Positions 5,002-13,546 are shown, counted from the stretch's first letter. The stretch is DNA of 18,496 bases from Actinomycetes bacterium (GCA_021793335.1 JAJYSW010000037.1:1-18496), one strand, 5' to 3'. Numbers and translations are program-made. Notes: generated from the sequence alone by a model not told the origin.

Positions 5002-7683
5002 CTATTCAGCGAGCGCTCGGACGATGTCGTCGAGCAGCCGGTCGGCCTGGTCGGCGGGGAGGCCGCCGCCCTGGGCGATGTCGTCGTTGCCGCCGCCGCG
5101 GCCCGACAGGGCCGACTTGACGAGTTCGGCCGCGCTGACGCCCCGGGCCTTCGCCGCGGCGTTGACGCCCACGACGAGGCTCGCCTTGCCGCCGGCGGCG
5201 GCGACCACGGCCGCGACGCCCGGCTCGGACTCGGGCAGGTGCGAGCGGATCTGCGTGGCCAGCCCGCGGACGTCGCCGCCCTTGGTGCCGTCGGGGGCCT
5301 TCACGGCCGCGACCTTGACCGCGCCGACCTGCTTCGCCTCGTTCGCGTAGTCGGCGGCACGGCCGCTGACCATTTTGGCCTGGATCTGGGCGAGTTCGCG
5401 TTCAGCGTCCTTGGAGCGCTGAAGGATCGCACGCACGCGTTCGACCACGTCGCCGCGCTGCGCGCCGATCTCCTGGGCGATCTGGGAGACCAGATCACGT
5501 TCCCGGGCGAGATAGCGGTAGGCCTCGAAGCCGGTGGCGGCCTCCACGCGGCGCTGGCCCGATCCGATGGAGGACTCGCCGGTGAGGACCACGGGGCCGA
5601 TCTGCGAGGCGTGCGAGACGTGCGTGCCGCCGCACAGTTCGCGCGACCACGGGCCGCCGATCTCGACGACGCGGACGGTCTCGTCGTAAGTCTCTCCGAA
5701 CAGCGCGATCGCACCGAACGCCTTCGCCTCGGGCATGGTCATGTACTTGACCGCGACCGGGAGGTCCTCGCGGACGGCCCGGTTCGAGACCTCTTCGATC
5801 TCGCTCTTGGTCGCCTCGGAGACCTTGCTGCGCCACGAGAAGTCGAGGCGGAGATAGCCGGGCCGGTTGAACGATCCGGACTGGAGCGCGGAGGGGCCGA
5901 GCACTTCGCGCAGCGCGGCGTGGACCACGTGCGTGCCCGAGTGCGCCTGTCTCGCACCGAGTCGCCACTCGGGGTCGACCGCGGCATCGATGCGGTCGTC
6001 GAGGGCGAGCGAGCCTTCGAGGACGCGGACCTGGTGGACGATGAGATTCTTGACCGGCCGCTGCACATCGAGCACCTCGGCGCTGACGTTGGGGCCGGTG
6101 ATGCGCCCCGCATCGGCGTGCTGACCGCCGGACTCGGCGTAGAAGGGCGTGCGGTCGAGTACGACTTCGACGATCTGACCGGCCGCGGCGACCGGGATCG
6201 GCTTGCCTTGGGACAGGATGCCGAGCACGCGGGATTCGGTGTCGAGCGTCTCGTAGGCCCGCCAGTCGCTGGGGCCGTGCTGCTGGAGCAGGTCCCAGTA
6301 CGCGGTGAGGTCGGCGTGGCCGGTCTTGCGGGCGGCGGCGTCGGCCTTCGCCCGCGCGCGCTGCTCGGCCATGAGGGTGCGGAAACCCGCCTCGTCGACG
6401 GACAGGCCCTGCTCCTCGGCCATCTCCAGGGTCAGATCGATCGGGAAGCCGTACGTGTCGTGCAGCTCGAACGCCTTCGCCCCTTCGAGGGAGGTCCCGC
6501 CGGACTGCTTCGTCCGGGCGACGGCCATGTCGAGGATCTCGGTCCCGCGCTTGAGGGTCGAGAGGAACGCCTCCTCTTCGTTGTACGCGTAGGAGGAGAT
6601 GCGTTCGAAGTCTTGGGCGAGCTCGGGGTAGGACGGGCTCATGCAGTCGCGCGCGACCGGCAGGAGTTCGGGGAGCGCGGGCTTGTCGTATCCGAGCAGG
6701 CGCACGGCGCGGATCGCACGGCGCATGATGCGGCGCAGCACGTACCCTCGGCCCTCATTGGAGGGCGCGATGCCGTCGCCGATGAGCATGAGGCTGGAAC
6801 GGACGTGGTCGGCGATGATCCGGAAGCGGATGTCGTCGGGGTGCGACTCCGAGGCGGTCTGGGAGGTCGAGAGGCCGTAGCGGCGGCCGGTCAGCTCCGC
6901 GGTCTTGTCGATCAGCGGGCGGACCTGGTCGATCTCGTACATGTTGTCGACCCCTTGGAGGATCGAGGCGATGCGCTCCAGACCCATGCCGGTGTCGATG
7001 TTCTTCTTCGGCAGGTCGCCGAGGATCTCGTAGTCCTGCTTCGCCGGGCCCGCGCCCCGCTCCTGCTGCATGAACACGAGGTTCCAGTATTCGAGGTAGC
7101 GGTCCTCGTCGACCTCGGGGCCGCCTTCGGGGCCGTATTCGGGCCCGCGGTCGTAGTACAGCTCCGAGCACGGGCCGCAAGGGCCGGGGATGCCCATCGA
7201 CCACATGTTGTCGGTTTGCCCGCGGCGCACGATCCGGTCCAGCGGAAGACCGATCTGCTTGTGCCAGATGTCGATCGACTCGTCGTCATCGAGGTAGACC
7301 GTCGCCCAGATGCGGTCGCCGTCCAGACCGAAGCCGCCCTGCTCGACCGGGGCGGTGGACAGGTCCCAGGCGTAGCGGATCGCCTGCTCCTTGAAATAGT
7401 CCCCGAAGGAGAAGTTGCCGTTCATCTGGAAGAACGTGCCGTGGCGGGAGGTCTTGCCGACCTCTTCGATGTCGGGCGTGCGCAGGCACTTCTGGACCGA
7501 GGTCGCGGTCTTCCACGGCGCTTCGGCCTGGCCGAGGAAATAGGGCACGAACTGGACCATGCCCGCGTTGATGAACAGCAGGTTCGGGTCCTCGATCGCC
7601 GGCAGCGGTGCACTGGGGACCACCGTATGGCCGTTGGATTCGAAGAACTTCAGAAATCGGCGTCGGATTTCAGCGGTCTCCAT
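5002..7683 (-). CDS. alaS: Alanyl-tRNA synthetase
   Basis: AlaRS charges tRNA-Ala with alanine and clears mischarged Ser/Gly. The 893-residue protein is full length. The class II catalytic domain includes RHGTFFQMNGNFSFGDYFKE (80-99) and the motif-3 region GMGLERIASILQGVDNMYEI (232-251). The editing domain has the zinc/His motifs HSGTH (His580, His584) and CGGTH (Cys683, His687). A C-terminal DHHA1-type domain follows a coiled region (about 700-790). The start ATG has a near-perfect Shine-Dalgarno AAGGAGGT 5 nt upstream. It lies 21 nt after the small membrane protein gene and 7 nt before ruvX, as part of the operon. No T-box leader is visible, as expected for an internal operon position. Confidence 0.98.
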   Translation of the reverse strand: METAEIRRRFLKFFESNGHTVVPSAPLPAIEDPNLLFINAGMVQFVPYFLGQAEAPWKTATSVQKCLRTPDIEEVGKTSRHGTFFQMNGNFSFGDYFKEQAIRYAWDLSTAPVEQGGFGLDGDRIWATVYLDDDESIDIWHKQIGLPLDRIVRRGQTDNMWSMGIPGPCGPCSELYYDRGPEYGPEGGPEVDEDRYLEYWNLVFMQQERGAGPAKQDYEILGDLPKKNIDTGMGLERIASILQGVDNMYEIDQVRPLIDKTAELTGRRYGLSTSQTASESHPDDIRFRIIADHVRSSLMLIGDGIAPSNEGRGYVLRRIMRRAIRAVRLLGYDKPALPELLPVARDCMSPSYPELAQDFERISSYAYNEEEAFLSTLKRGTEILDMAVARTKQSGGTSLEGAKAFELHDTYGFPIDLTLEMAEEQGLSVDEAGFRTLMAEQRARAKADAAARKTGHADLTAYWDLLQQHGPSDWRAYETLDTESRVLGILSQGKPIPVAAAGQIVEVVLDRTPFYAESGGQHADAGRITGPNVSAEVLDVQRPVKNLIVHQVRVLEGSLALDDRIDAAVDPEWRLGARQAHSGTHVVHAALREVLGPSALQSGSFNRPGYLRLDFSWRSKVSEATKSEIEEVSNRAVREDLPVAVKYMTMPEAKAFGAIALFGETYDETVRVVEIGGPWSRELCGGTHVSHASQIGPVVLTGESSIGSGQRRVEAATGFEAYRYLARERDLVSQIAQEIGAQRGDVVERVRAILQRSKDAERELAQIQAKMVSGRAADYANEAKQVGAVKVAAVKAPDGTKGGDVRGLATQIRSHLPESEPGVAAVVAAAGGKASLVVGVNAAAKARGVSAAELVKSALSGRGGGNDDIAQGGGLPADQADRLLDDIVRALAE

Positions 7684-7704
7684 GGGGCACCTCCTTCAGT
7701 GCTG

Positions 7705-7986
7705 TCAGCGGCCCGGCTGGGCCTCGGTGTTCTCGTCGTCGGTGAGCAGCGGCGTGATGTCCTCGCCGCGCTCCATGGCCTCGAACAGTTCGGATTCCTT
7801 GGCCCGCTTCGCCTCGGCGACGTCGGACCAGAACGACTTGAACGATTCCCTCATTTCAGCACCGGCCTCGCCTATGCGGTCGGCGACCCCGCCTGGAGTG
7901 ACCGACTCGGCTGCCTTGGTGATCTTCCGGACCACCACGACGCCGACGACCACGCCGACGCCTATCCAGATCATCCGCTTGAACAC
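7705..7986 (-). CDS. Small single-pass membrane protein (DUF6167-like)
   Basis: A 93-residue protein with one strongly hydrophobic N-terminal helix (about 5-19, rich in Val/Gly) preceded by MFKR, followed by an amphipathic charged cytoplasmic-type tail (20-93, many Glu, Lys and Ala). Proteins like this occur at the same spot, between the DUF948 gene and alaS, in other actinobacteria (I recall DUF6167 for this position). Function is unknown; no catalytic motif is present. The GTG start is supported by GAGGAG 5 nt upstream and lies 14 nt after the DUF948 stop. Constant linkage to DUF948 suggests the two act together at the membrane, but that is inference. Confidence 0.8.
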   Translation of the reverse strand: MFKRMIWIGVGVVVGVVVVRKITKAAESVTPGGVADRIGEAGAEMRESFKSFWSDVAEAKRAKESELFEAMERGEDITPLLTDDENTEAQPGR

Positions 7987-8000
7987 TGTTTCTCCTCAAG

Positions 8001-8486
8001 CTATTTCCGGTGTTTGCGGGCTTTACGAGCCTGTTTGCGCTCCCGCTTGCTCTGCCTGGAGGCCTCGACCATCCGGCGGACCTGCTCCTCGTCGACCTCT
8101 TGGTTCCGTCGTTTGACCGCCGAGCGCAGTCCGAAGCCGAATGCGGCGGCCTTGACCAGCGGGGAGCTGACGGCGGAGCCGACCAGGCTGGTGATGTTGG
8201 CGACGTTCGAGGAGACGTGAGCGGCGTTCTCGGTGATGGCGCCGACCTTCTCCAGCTCGCCCTCGACCTGCGTCAGGTTCGCATTGACGCCGGTGACCGT
8301 GGTGTTGAGGTTCTGCAGGAGCGGGCCGATCTCGCGGTCGACCTTGTCGAGCGTGCGGTTGAGCCGGGTGACCGTTCCGCTGAGCTTCCTGAGCAGTCCC
8401 ACTGAGATCAGGACGCAGAAGATGAGGAAACCGACGCCTATGAGCAATACTCCGAGTGCCCACATATCGTTGCTAGTGAACTCCAC
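8001..8486 (-). CDS. DUF948 membrane-anchored coiled-coil protein
   Basis: A 161-residue protein with an N-terminal transmembrane helix (about 9-31, WALGVLLIGVGFLIFCVLIS), a coiled-coil-like segment with regular hydrophobic spacing (34-82, with LNRTLDKVDREIGPLL and VNANLTQVEGELEKV), a small-residue stretch (100-125) and a very basic tail (140-161, KRERKQARKARKHRK). This is the DUF948 layout; function is unknown. The GTG at 8486 is preferred because AGGAG is 9 nt upstream. An in-frame GTG at 8507 preceded by GGGGGA is an alternative that adds 7 residues. It is the first gene of the alaS operon. Confidence 0.85.
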   Translation of the reverse strand: MEFTSNDMWALGVLLIGVGFLIFCVLISVGLLRKLSGTVTRLNRTLDKVDREIGPLLQNLNTTVTGVNANLTQVEGELEKVGAITENAAHVSSNVANITSLVGSAVSSPLVKAAAFGFGLRSAVKRRNQEVDEEQVRRMVEASRQSKRERKQARKARKHRK

Positions 8487-9089
8487 GGCCAACGTCTCCT
8501 CTGGCACGGCTCTTCCCCCTTGATGAAGCATTGACCGCATTGCGGCGGTCGAAAGATGATTCCTGGCTCTCGCGCATGAGTAACGCAGTCCTGACCTTAC
8601 CTTGCAGACAAGGACAGAAAGCGCAGTGACCCCTCCTTGCGGCTAATACCGCATGAACGGCGACGCCCGGGACCGTTCGCGTCCACCGAGGACCGGATCG
8701 GACTCGACGACCTGCCGGGTTCAGGCCTCGGAATCGAGAAGAGCGATTGCGCGGCGCTCTTCCATGCGCGGTCCGCGGCACCGAGATCGCATGGGAACGG
8801 TCGAATTCAGGGCGATGCCGCATGCGCTCGGACAAGGCGGCTTCGAGTCGGTGCACACTCGCCTCACTGCGGTCCGCGGCACCGACTCGGGCGGTACTTG
8901 AGCAGAGCGGGCGGGACCATCGGCGCTCGAAGCGGCGACGGCGCAGGCCGGTGTGCTCGCGGACGGCCCCGAAGGAGGGCCGCGCCGCCCCCACCGCCTC
9001 GAAGGCTCAGCCCGCGTCTCCACTCGCCTCGAAGGGGAAGCGGTGCCCTCAGGGAGAGGGTCGAGTGGTCTCGAGTCCTTGAACAGGCC
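8487..9089. other. Non-coding region between rarA-side genes and alaS operon, with hairpins and a direct repeat
   Basis: No reading frame here looks like protein: the longest ones are Arg-rich and lack domain-like patterns. Visible structure includes a perfect 8-bp hairpin GAAGAGCG/CGCTCTTC (8738-8745 with 8755-8762), a hairpin CCTTG/CAAGG (8600-8613), a possible terminator CGGCCC/GGGCCG (8964-8982) for the membrane-protein gene ending at 9090, and a 17-nt direct repeat described separately. A weak promoter for the alaS operon may be TAAGGT (minus strand, 8594-8599), but its -35 is poor. The region could hold a small RNA or decayed DNA. Confidence 0.5.
8768..8885. repeat. 17-nt direct repeat pair
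   Basis: GCGGTCCGCGGCACCGA occurs exactly at 8768-8784 and 8869-8885, 101 nt apart start to start, in otherwise non-coding DNA. An exact 17-nt pair in 120 nt is more than expected by chance even in GC-rich DNA. It may reflect an old duplication or paired protein-binding sites. Confidence 0.6.
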
Positions 9090-9656
9090 CTATGGGTCTG
9101 CATCGTCGTCCTCGGCAAGCCGGGGCAGGGCCGCCTGAGCGGCGACGACCGCCGTCACCTCCGAACCCACGCACAGCTCGTAGCGGTCCGTGCAGGCTAC
9201 GGGCACCACCCACAGTTCCAAGAACAGCTCATCGCGCGTGTAGCAGCCGCCGCCGCCCTCTCCTCCGATGCACCGCTCCCCCTCGGCAGGGGTCCAGCCG
9301 TGCCGCAGCAGCGTCCGCCGGTACGCGTGCCCGGTGTCCTCCACGGTGCCCTCCGAGGCCCACGTGCGCACCCGCACCCTGCACTCCTCCAGGCACCAGC
9401 GGTTGCCGTAGATCGCATCGTCCGCGTCGGCGGCGGCCCACGCGGGCGGGTCGATCTCGTCGACGGCCCGGCGGGTCGGGTCGATCGTGAACGCCCTGCC
9501 GAACCACAGCACCGCGAACACCAGCAGCACCGCCGCGCAGGCGATGGCCAGGACGATCATGCGCAACCGCGCGATGCGGGCACCGGTGGAGGCCAGTGCC
9601 TCGGTGAGGCGGTCGGAGGGGCGATGCTGGGACGGCCGGGCCGGTCCATCAGCCAT
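9090..9656 (-). CDS. Single-pass membrane protein with six outer cysteines, co-translated with rarA
   Basis: I do not recognise this 188-residue protein. It has a polar N-terminus (1-30), one transmembrane helix (about 33-53, MIVLAIACAAVLLVFAVLWF), and a 135-residue domain after it with six cysteines (88, 92, 129, 138, 155, 162). The orientation, short N-terminus in and cysteine-rich part out, suggests an exported domain held by disulfides; it ends in an acidic tail (EDDDADP). The ATG at 9656 overlaps the rarA stop by 8 nt with AGGAGG 7 nt upstream, so translation is coupled to rarA. That pairing of a DNA-repair ATPase with an outer-surface domain is odd and probably only reflects shared transcription. 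Confidence 0.75.
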   Translation of the reverse strand: MADGPARPSQHRPSDRLTEALASTGARIARLRMIVLAIACAAVLLVFAVLWFGRAFTIDPTRRAVDEIDPPAWAAADADDAIYGNRWCLEECRVRVRTWASEGTVEDTGHAYRRTLLRHGWTPAEGERCIGGEGGGGCYTRDELFLELWVVPVACTDRYELCVGSEVTAVVAAQAALPRLAEDDDADP

Positions 9657-11052
9657 CGCGGGGCCTCCTCCGCACGATCCGGCGCAGCTTTTCGAGCCGG
9701 TCGGCGATCTCGCCTTCGGCGCCGTGCCTGGTGGGGCGGTAGTAATCGCGTCCTGCGACCACGTCGGGGGCGTGGCGTTGCGGCACCACGCCGAGCGGGT
9801 CGTCGTGCGGGTAGACGTAGGTTTCGCCGTGGCCCAGCCGAGTGGCCGACTTGTAGTGGGAATCGCGCAGCGCGGGCGGGACGGGCCCGATCTTGCCGGC
9901 TCGGACCTCCCCGATGGCCTCGTCGACGGCGACGATGACGGCGTTGGACTTGGGCGCGGTCGCGAGGTGGACGACGGCTTGAGCGAGGTTGATCCTGGCT
10001 TCGGGCAGACCGATGCGTTCGACGGCGGTGGCCGCTGCCGTGGCGGTCTGGAGCGCGGTCGGATCGGCCATGCCGATGTCCTCGGAGGCGAAGACGACCA
10101 GGCGACGGGCGATGAAGCGGGGGTCTTCTCCCGCGACGACCATCCGCGCCAGGTAGTGCATCGCCGCGTCGACGTCGGAGCCGCGGAGACTCTTGATGAA
10201 GGCGCTGGCGATGTCGTAGTGGCCGTCGCCGTCACGGTCATAGCGTACGGCGGCGGTGTCGATGGCGGCCTCGGCGACGGCGACGGTGATGCGCGGCCGG
10301 TCCCGGGCCGCCGTGTCCTCGGCGGTGTCCGCCGAGCCGTGCAGGCACGTCGCCGCCGCGGCTTCGAGCGCGGTGAGGGCTTTGCGGGCGTCGCCGGCGG
10401 CAGTGCGGACGAGGTGGTCGCGGGCTTCGTCGGTGAGTTCGACGGCGCCGTCCAGGCCGCGGGGGGAGGCGATCGCCCGGTCGACGACGGCGCCGATGTC
10501 GGCATCGTCGAGTTCGCGCAGGGTGAGCAGGACACAGCGGCTCACCAGTGGGGCGACCACGGAGAAGTAGGGGTTCTCGGTGGTGGCGGCCAGGAGGGTG
10601 ATCGTGCGGTCCTCAACGGCTCCGAGCAGGGAGTCCTGCTGGGTCTTGGTGAAGCGGTGCACCTCGTCGATGAACAGGATGGTCTGGGGCCCGCCGGTGC
10701 GCCGTACCCGCCTGGCCTCTTCGATGGCGGCGCGCACGTCCTTGACGCCGGAGTTGAGTGCGGACATGGCTCGGAAACGGCGGTCCGCGGACTGGGCGAC
10801 GAGATGGGCGATGGTGGTCTTGCCCGAGCCGGGCGGTCCCCACAGGATGACCGACATCGGCTGGTGGCCCTCGACGACCTGCCGCAGCGGTGAGCCGGGG
10901 GTGAGCAGGTGCTCTTGGCCCACGAGTTCATCGAGGCGCTGGGGTCGCATGCGGACGGCCAAGGGCTCGTCGCCGGAGGCCGGGGCTCCGAGGCCACCGG
11001 ACCACGACGACTCGGGCGGCTGAGCCGCTTCGAACAACTCCGGCGCGTCCAT
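9649..11052 (-). CDS. rarA: Replication-associated recombination protein A (MgsA/RarA AAA+ ATPase)
   Basis: RarA is a clamp-loader-like AAA+ ATPase that acts at stalled replication forks. The 467-residue protein shows Walker A GPPGSGKTT, Walker B ILFIDEVHRF, the sensor region LLAATTENPYFSV and the C-terminal tetramerisation/MgsA domain, including FIKSLRGSDVDAAMHYLARM and the RRLVVFASEDIGMADP signature. Its length is usual for the family. The ATG at 11052 has no Shine-Dalgarno, but a -10-like TAGTCT ends 7 nt upstream, so it is probably translated from a leaderless mRNA. It overlaps the next gene by 8 nt. Position upstream of DUF948-alaS matches other actinobacteria. The N-terminal ~30 residues are low in conservation and flexible-looking. 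Confidence 0.95.
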   Translation of the reverse strand: MDAPELFEAAQPPESSWSGGLGAPASGDEPLAVRMRPQRLDELVGQEHLLTPGSPLRQVVEGHQPMSVILWGPPGSGKTTIAHLVAQSADRRFRAMSALNSGVKDVRAAIEEARRVRRTGGPQTILFIDEVHRFTKTQQDSLLGAVEDRTITLLAATTENPYFSVVAPLVSRCVLLTLRELDDADIGAVVDRAIASPRGLDGAVELTDEARDHLVRTAAGDARKALTALEAAAATCLHGSADTAEDTAARDRPRITVAVAEAAIDTAAVRYDRDGDGHYDIASAFIKSLRGSDVDAAMHYLARMVVAGEDPRFIARRLVVFASEDIGMADPTALQTATAAATAVERIGLPEARINLAQAVVHLATAPKSNAVIVAVDEAIGEVRAGKIGPVPPALRDSHYKSATRLGHGETYVYPHDDPLGVVPQRHAPDVVAGRDYYRPTRHGAEGEIADRLEKLRRIVRRRPRDG

Positions 11053-11059
11053 CGGAACC

Positions 11060-11065
11060 AGACTA
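11060..11065 (-). promoter_or_regulatory. Predicted -10 box for leaderless rarA transcript
   Basis: TAGTCT on the minus strand fits TAnnnT and ends 7 nt before the rarA ATG, the same spacing as at vapB. No convincing -35 box is seen at 16-18 nt. The absence of any Shine-Dalgarno before the ATG supports leaderless initiation. Confidence 0.4.
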
Positions 11066-11167
11066 GGCCATGTGCATACGCAGATCGCATGTCCATACCC
11101 GGAAACGTGGTCGGGGTTTCTTCGAGGCCGCTCGCGTGTCCGGGGCGCCCGGCGCCCTTGGAGCGAT

Positions 11168-11203
11168 GGCTCCGGTCGCGGCGAAGCGGCCGCGACCGGA
11201 GCC
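11168..11203 (-). terminator. Strong GC-rich hairpin terminator after the lipoprotein gene
   Basis: A perfect 15-bp inverted repeat (11168-11182 with 11189-11203, arm GGCTCCGGTCGCGGC) encloses a 6-nt loop, 8 nt beyond the lipoprotein stop. There is no T tract, which is common for actinobacterial terminators. It insulates the lipoprotein gene from rarA downstream. Confidence 0.75.
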
Positions 11204-11211
11204 GTTCGGTG

Positions 11212-12096
11212 CTACGGCGCCATGTTCGCGAACGCGTCGAAGGAGTGCAGGTTGTCGCTTTCAGGGGCGGTGATCGTGTAGTCGCCGCCGATCTCGGTGA
11301 CCTCGCTGACCATGTGCATGATCATGCCCTCGGTCTCCGGGAGGGTCATTTCCATGGTCTTGAGCAGGCCGTCGTCGTCGACGGTAATGGTGATCTGCGT
11401 CTCTTCTACCACCTCGACGCCGTTGGCCGCGCCGCCGGTGGCGTCGAGCAGGGCCCCCATGGACTCCGAGTCGGGGCTCAGGGTGCCGGTGTAGACGCCG
11501 TCGCCGGTCTCCTCGACGTCGGTGAGGTCGTTGAGCATCGTTTCGGTCTGCTCGCTCAGGTCGAAGCTGCCGAACTGCTCGTAGATGTCGCTCATCTGGC
11601 TGTCCGCGGCGAGGTCGAGCGTGAACCAGGCGTCCTCGCCGAAGTCCTCGGCCATGGCGTCGAACATGCCGCCGGTGAACTGCATGTAGATCATGTCGTC
11701 GACCAGGATCGCCTCGGTGTGCATGTCGGCGAACATGGCCTCCATCATCGCGGCCATCTCGGGTTCATCGGAGTAGTCCTCGCCCATGGCCTCGATGATG
11801 GCGCTCATGTAGAGGTCCTGGGTGGCGTGCGAGGCCTTGCCGTCGACGACGCTGGTCATGTCCATGAAGTCGATGTCGTTGACCGTCATCGTCGACTCCA
11901 TCGTGTAAGAGCCGCCGTCGAGACCCCGGTAGGAGGCGAGGACCATATCGTGGGCGCCGAGCTGCGCCGAGGCGTCGCCTCCGGCGTCGTCTGCGGTGGG
12001 GCCGTCGGAGGCGTCCGAGCTGCACGCGGCGAAACCGAGTGCCAGCGCGGGGATCGCGGCGACGCCGACGAGACGGCGAGTCATGACGGTGGACAT
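11212..12096 (-). CDS. LppX/LprG-like lipoprotein
   Basis: A 294-residue exported lipoprotein. The signal peptide (1-24, basic MTRR then a hydrophobic core) ends in the lipobox-like GFAAC with Cys25 as the acylated residue, followed by a Ser/Asp/Gly-rich linker. The rest (about 45-294) is rich in Met, Asp and Glu, with alternating strand segments such as GGSYTMESTMTVND and DGLLKTMEMTLPETEG. This resembles the LppX/LprAFG (LolA-like) fold that in mycobacteria carries lipids across the cell envelope; the match is by pattern, not strong identity. The ATG at 12096 has AGGAG 7 nt upstream. It is transcribed alone, with a strong terminator after it and a divergent gene before it. Confidence 0.75.
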   Translation of the reverse strand: MSTVMTRRLVGVAAIPALALGFAACSSDASDGPTADDAGGDASAQLGAHDMVLASYRGLDGGSYTMESTMTVNDIDFMDMTSVVDGKASHATQDLYMSAIIEAMGEDYSDEPEMAAMMEAMFADMHTEAILVDDMIYMQFTGGMFDAMAEDFGEDAWFTLDLAADSQMSDIYEQFGSFDLSEQTETMLNDLTDVEETGDGVYTGTLSPDSESMGALLDATGGAANGVEVVEETQITITVDDDGLLKTMEMTLPETEGMIMHMVSEVTEIGGDYTITAPESDNLHSFDAFANMAP

Positions 12097-12451
12097 GAGC
12101 GTTCTCCTGCTTCTTGAGGGTAGGGTTTCCTGCCTTCTCAGCCTACAGGCGCGATTCCAGCGTGCTCGAACGCCGAACCGCCCCATGGCGGGCCGAGCCT
12201 CGGCCGTATCGCCGCCTCGTCAGTCCGCTTCGACCGGCCGCTCCGGAGCCGGCGGCGGCCGGGCGGACTGCGGACATCCGACCTTCGCATCAGGATACAT
12301 AAATACACCAATCAGTCGCACGGGCGCCGACCCATCGCCCGCAACTGGACATCGTGGGCAAATCGTGCCTACCATGGCAACCGCATAGATATCCATCAAT
12401 TTCATTGTTGCCGTTTCGTCATACCGGCACGATGACGGACAAGGAGCAGCC
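12097..12451. other. Divergent intergenic region between lipoprotein and sugar dehydrogenase genes
   Basis: No gene is seen in these 355 nt. It holds an 8-bp inverted repeat CCGGCCGC/GCGGCCGG (12234-12241 with 12255-12262) and, at about 12290-12420, a stretch clearly richer in A/T than its surroundings, consistent with promoters. The minus-strand lipoprotein promoter could involve TAGGCT shortly upstream of its ribosome site, but no clear -35 was found. Confidence 0.5.
12405..12433 (+). promoter_or_regulatory. Possible promoter of the sugar dehydrogenase gene
   Basis: TTGTTG (12405-12410) and CACGAT (12428-12433) are 17 nt apart. The -10 matches TAnnnT only in part. The predicted transcript would begin near 12440, just ahead of the ribosome binding site. 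Confidence 0.3.
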
Positions 12452-13546
12452 ATGCGACGGAAGCTGACGGTCGCGGGTGCGGCGCTCGCAGCCCTGGCAC
12501 TGGGCATCGGGACCGCCACAGCCCAGGACAAGACGGCCGGAGACGAGCCGAGCCGGGTCGAATCGATGCAGCAGAACGGATTCGACTTCGAGGACGGGCA
12601 GACCCTGGCGCAGGGGCTCTCCATCCCCTGGGGACTCGCGTTCCTGCCGAACGGCCAGGCCCTGGTGGCCGACCGCAACAGCGGCGCCGTCATGCTCTAT
12701 AAGGGATTCGGGGCGCCCGACGTCATCGGCGGCGTCAGCGTCCCACCCCAGGAAGGGGACTTCGACGAGCGCGGCCTGCTCGGCTTGGCCGTCTCCCCCT
12801 CTTACGAGGAGGACGGCTATATCTACGCCTACCACTCGACCGCCGAGGACAACCGCGTCGTGCGATTCACCATCGACGACTTCGCACCCGAACCGATCAT
12901 CACCGGTATCCCCGTGGCGCTCAACCATAACGGCGGCAGACTCGCCTTCGGCCCCGACGACCGGCTCTACATCACCACCGGCGACGCGGACGACACCGAC
13001 AACTCGCAGGACCCCGACAGTCTGGGCGGGAAGATCCTCCGCGCCGAACCGGACGGATCGGTGCCCGAGGACAACCCCTTCGAGAACTCGCTGGTCTACT
13101 CCTTGGGGCACCGGAACGTCCAAGGACTGGCGTGGGGCTCGGACGACGAGATGTACGCCAGCGAATTCGGGCAGGACACCTGGGACGAGTTCAACCACAT
13201 CGAGGCCGGCGCGAACTACGGCTGGCCGATCGTCGAAGGCGTGGGCGACGAGCCCGGGTACGTCGACCCGCTGCTCACTTGGACGACGGCGGAGGCCTCG
13301 CCCTCGGGCGTCGAGATCGTCGACGACGTCGCGTACATCGCGGCCCTGCGAGGCGAGCGACTGTGGACGGTACCGGTGCTCGGCGGCGAGGTCGGCGGCG
13401 AGCCCGAGGCGGTGCTGGTCGATGAGATCGGCCGCATCCGAACCGTCGAGGCGGCACCCGACGGCTGGCTGTGGGTGACGACCTCGAACGGCTCGGGCGG
13501 CGACGTGATCATGCGCTTTCCGCCCCTGGAAGAACAGGAAGACTAG
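12452..13546 (+). CDS. Exported PQQ-dependent soluble aldose sugar dehydrogenase-like protein (GSDH family)
   Basis: This 364-residue protein belongs to the glucose/sorbosone dehydrogenase family, six-bladed beta-propellers that oxidise aldose sugars using PQQ. A Sec-type signal peptide (1-24, MRRK then an Ala/Leu core, cleavage near ATAQ) sends it out of the cytoplasm. Family motifs are GLAFLPNGQALVADR (61-75), RGLLGLAVSP (107-116), LNHNGGRLAFGPDDRLYIT (157-175) with His159 as the probable catalytic His, LGGKILR (191-197), YSLGHRNVQGLAW (216-228) and NHIEAGANYGWP (248-259). The ATG has AAGGAG 5 nt upstream. It stands alone between a divergent and a convergent gene. No PQQ synthesis genes are in the window, so cofactor use is unproven and another substrate is possible. 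Confidence 0.88.
   Translation: MRRKLTVAGAALAALALGIGTATAQDKTAGDEPSRVESMQQNGFDFEDGQTLAQGLSIPWGLAFLPNGQALVADRNSGAVMLYKGFGAPDVIGGVSVPPQEGDFDERGLLGLAVSPSYEEDGYIYAYHSTAEDNRVVRFTIDDFAPEPIITGIPVALNHNGGRLAFGPDDRLYITTGDADDTDNSQDPDSLGGKILRAEPDGSVPEDNPFENSLVYSLGHRNVQGLAWGSDDEMYASEFGQDTWDEFNHIEAGANYGWPIVEGVGDEPGYVDPLLTWTTAEASPSGVEIVDDVAYIAALRGERLWTVPVLGGEVGGEPEAVLVDEIGRIRTVEAAPDGWLWVTTSNGSGGDVIMRFPPLEEQED

Noticed and set aside
5239..8220. A 993-codon open frame on the plus strand opposite alaS and the genes before it
   Set aside because: It lies antisense to alaS, whose motifs are unmistakable. Long antisense frames are expected in GC-rich coding DNA; its composition is a mirror of alaS codons with no domain of its own.
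8637..8655. GCTAATACCGCAT resembles a stretch of bacterial 16S rRNA
   Set aside because: Only 13 nt match and the flanks are unlike 16S, so it is not an rRNA fragment; it forms a small TGCGG/CCGCA hairpin by chance.
8637..9938. A 433-codon plus-strand frame across the gap and the membrane-protein gene
   Set aside because: It is Arg/Pro-rich low complexity, changes character at the boundary, and opposes a better gene at 9090-9656.
9487..10893. A 468-codon plus-strand frame
   Set aside because: It is the complement of rarA, which has Walker A and B motifs; the antisense translation is Gly/Val/Asp-rich without motifs.
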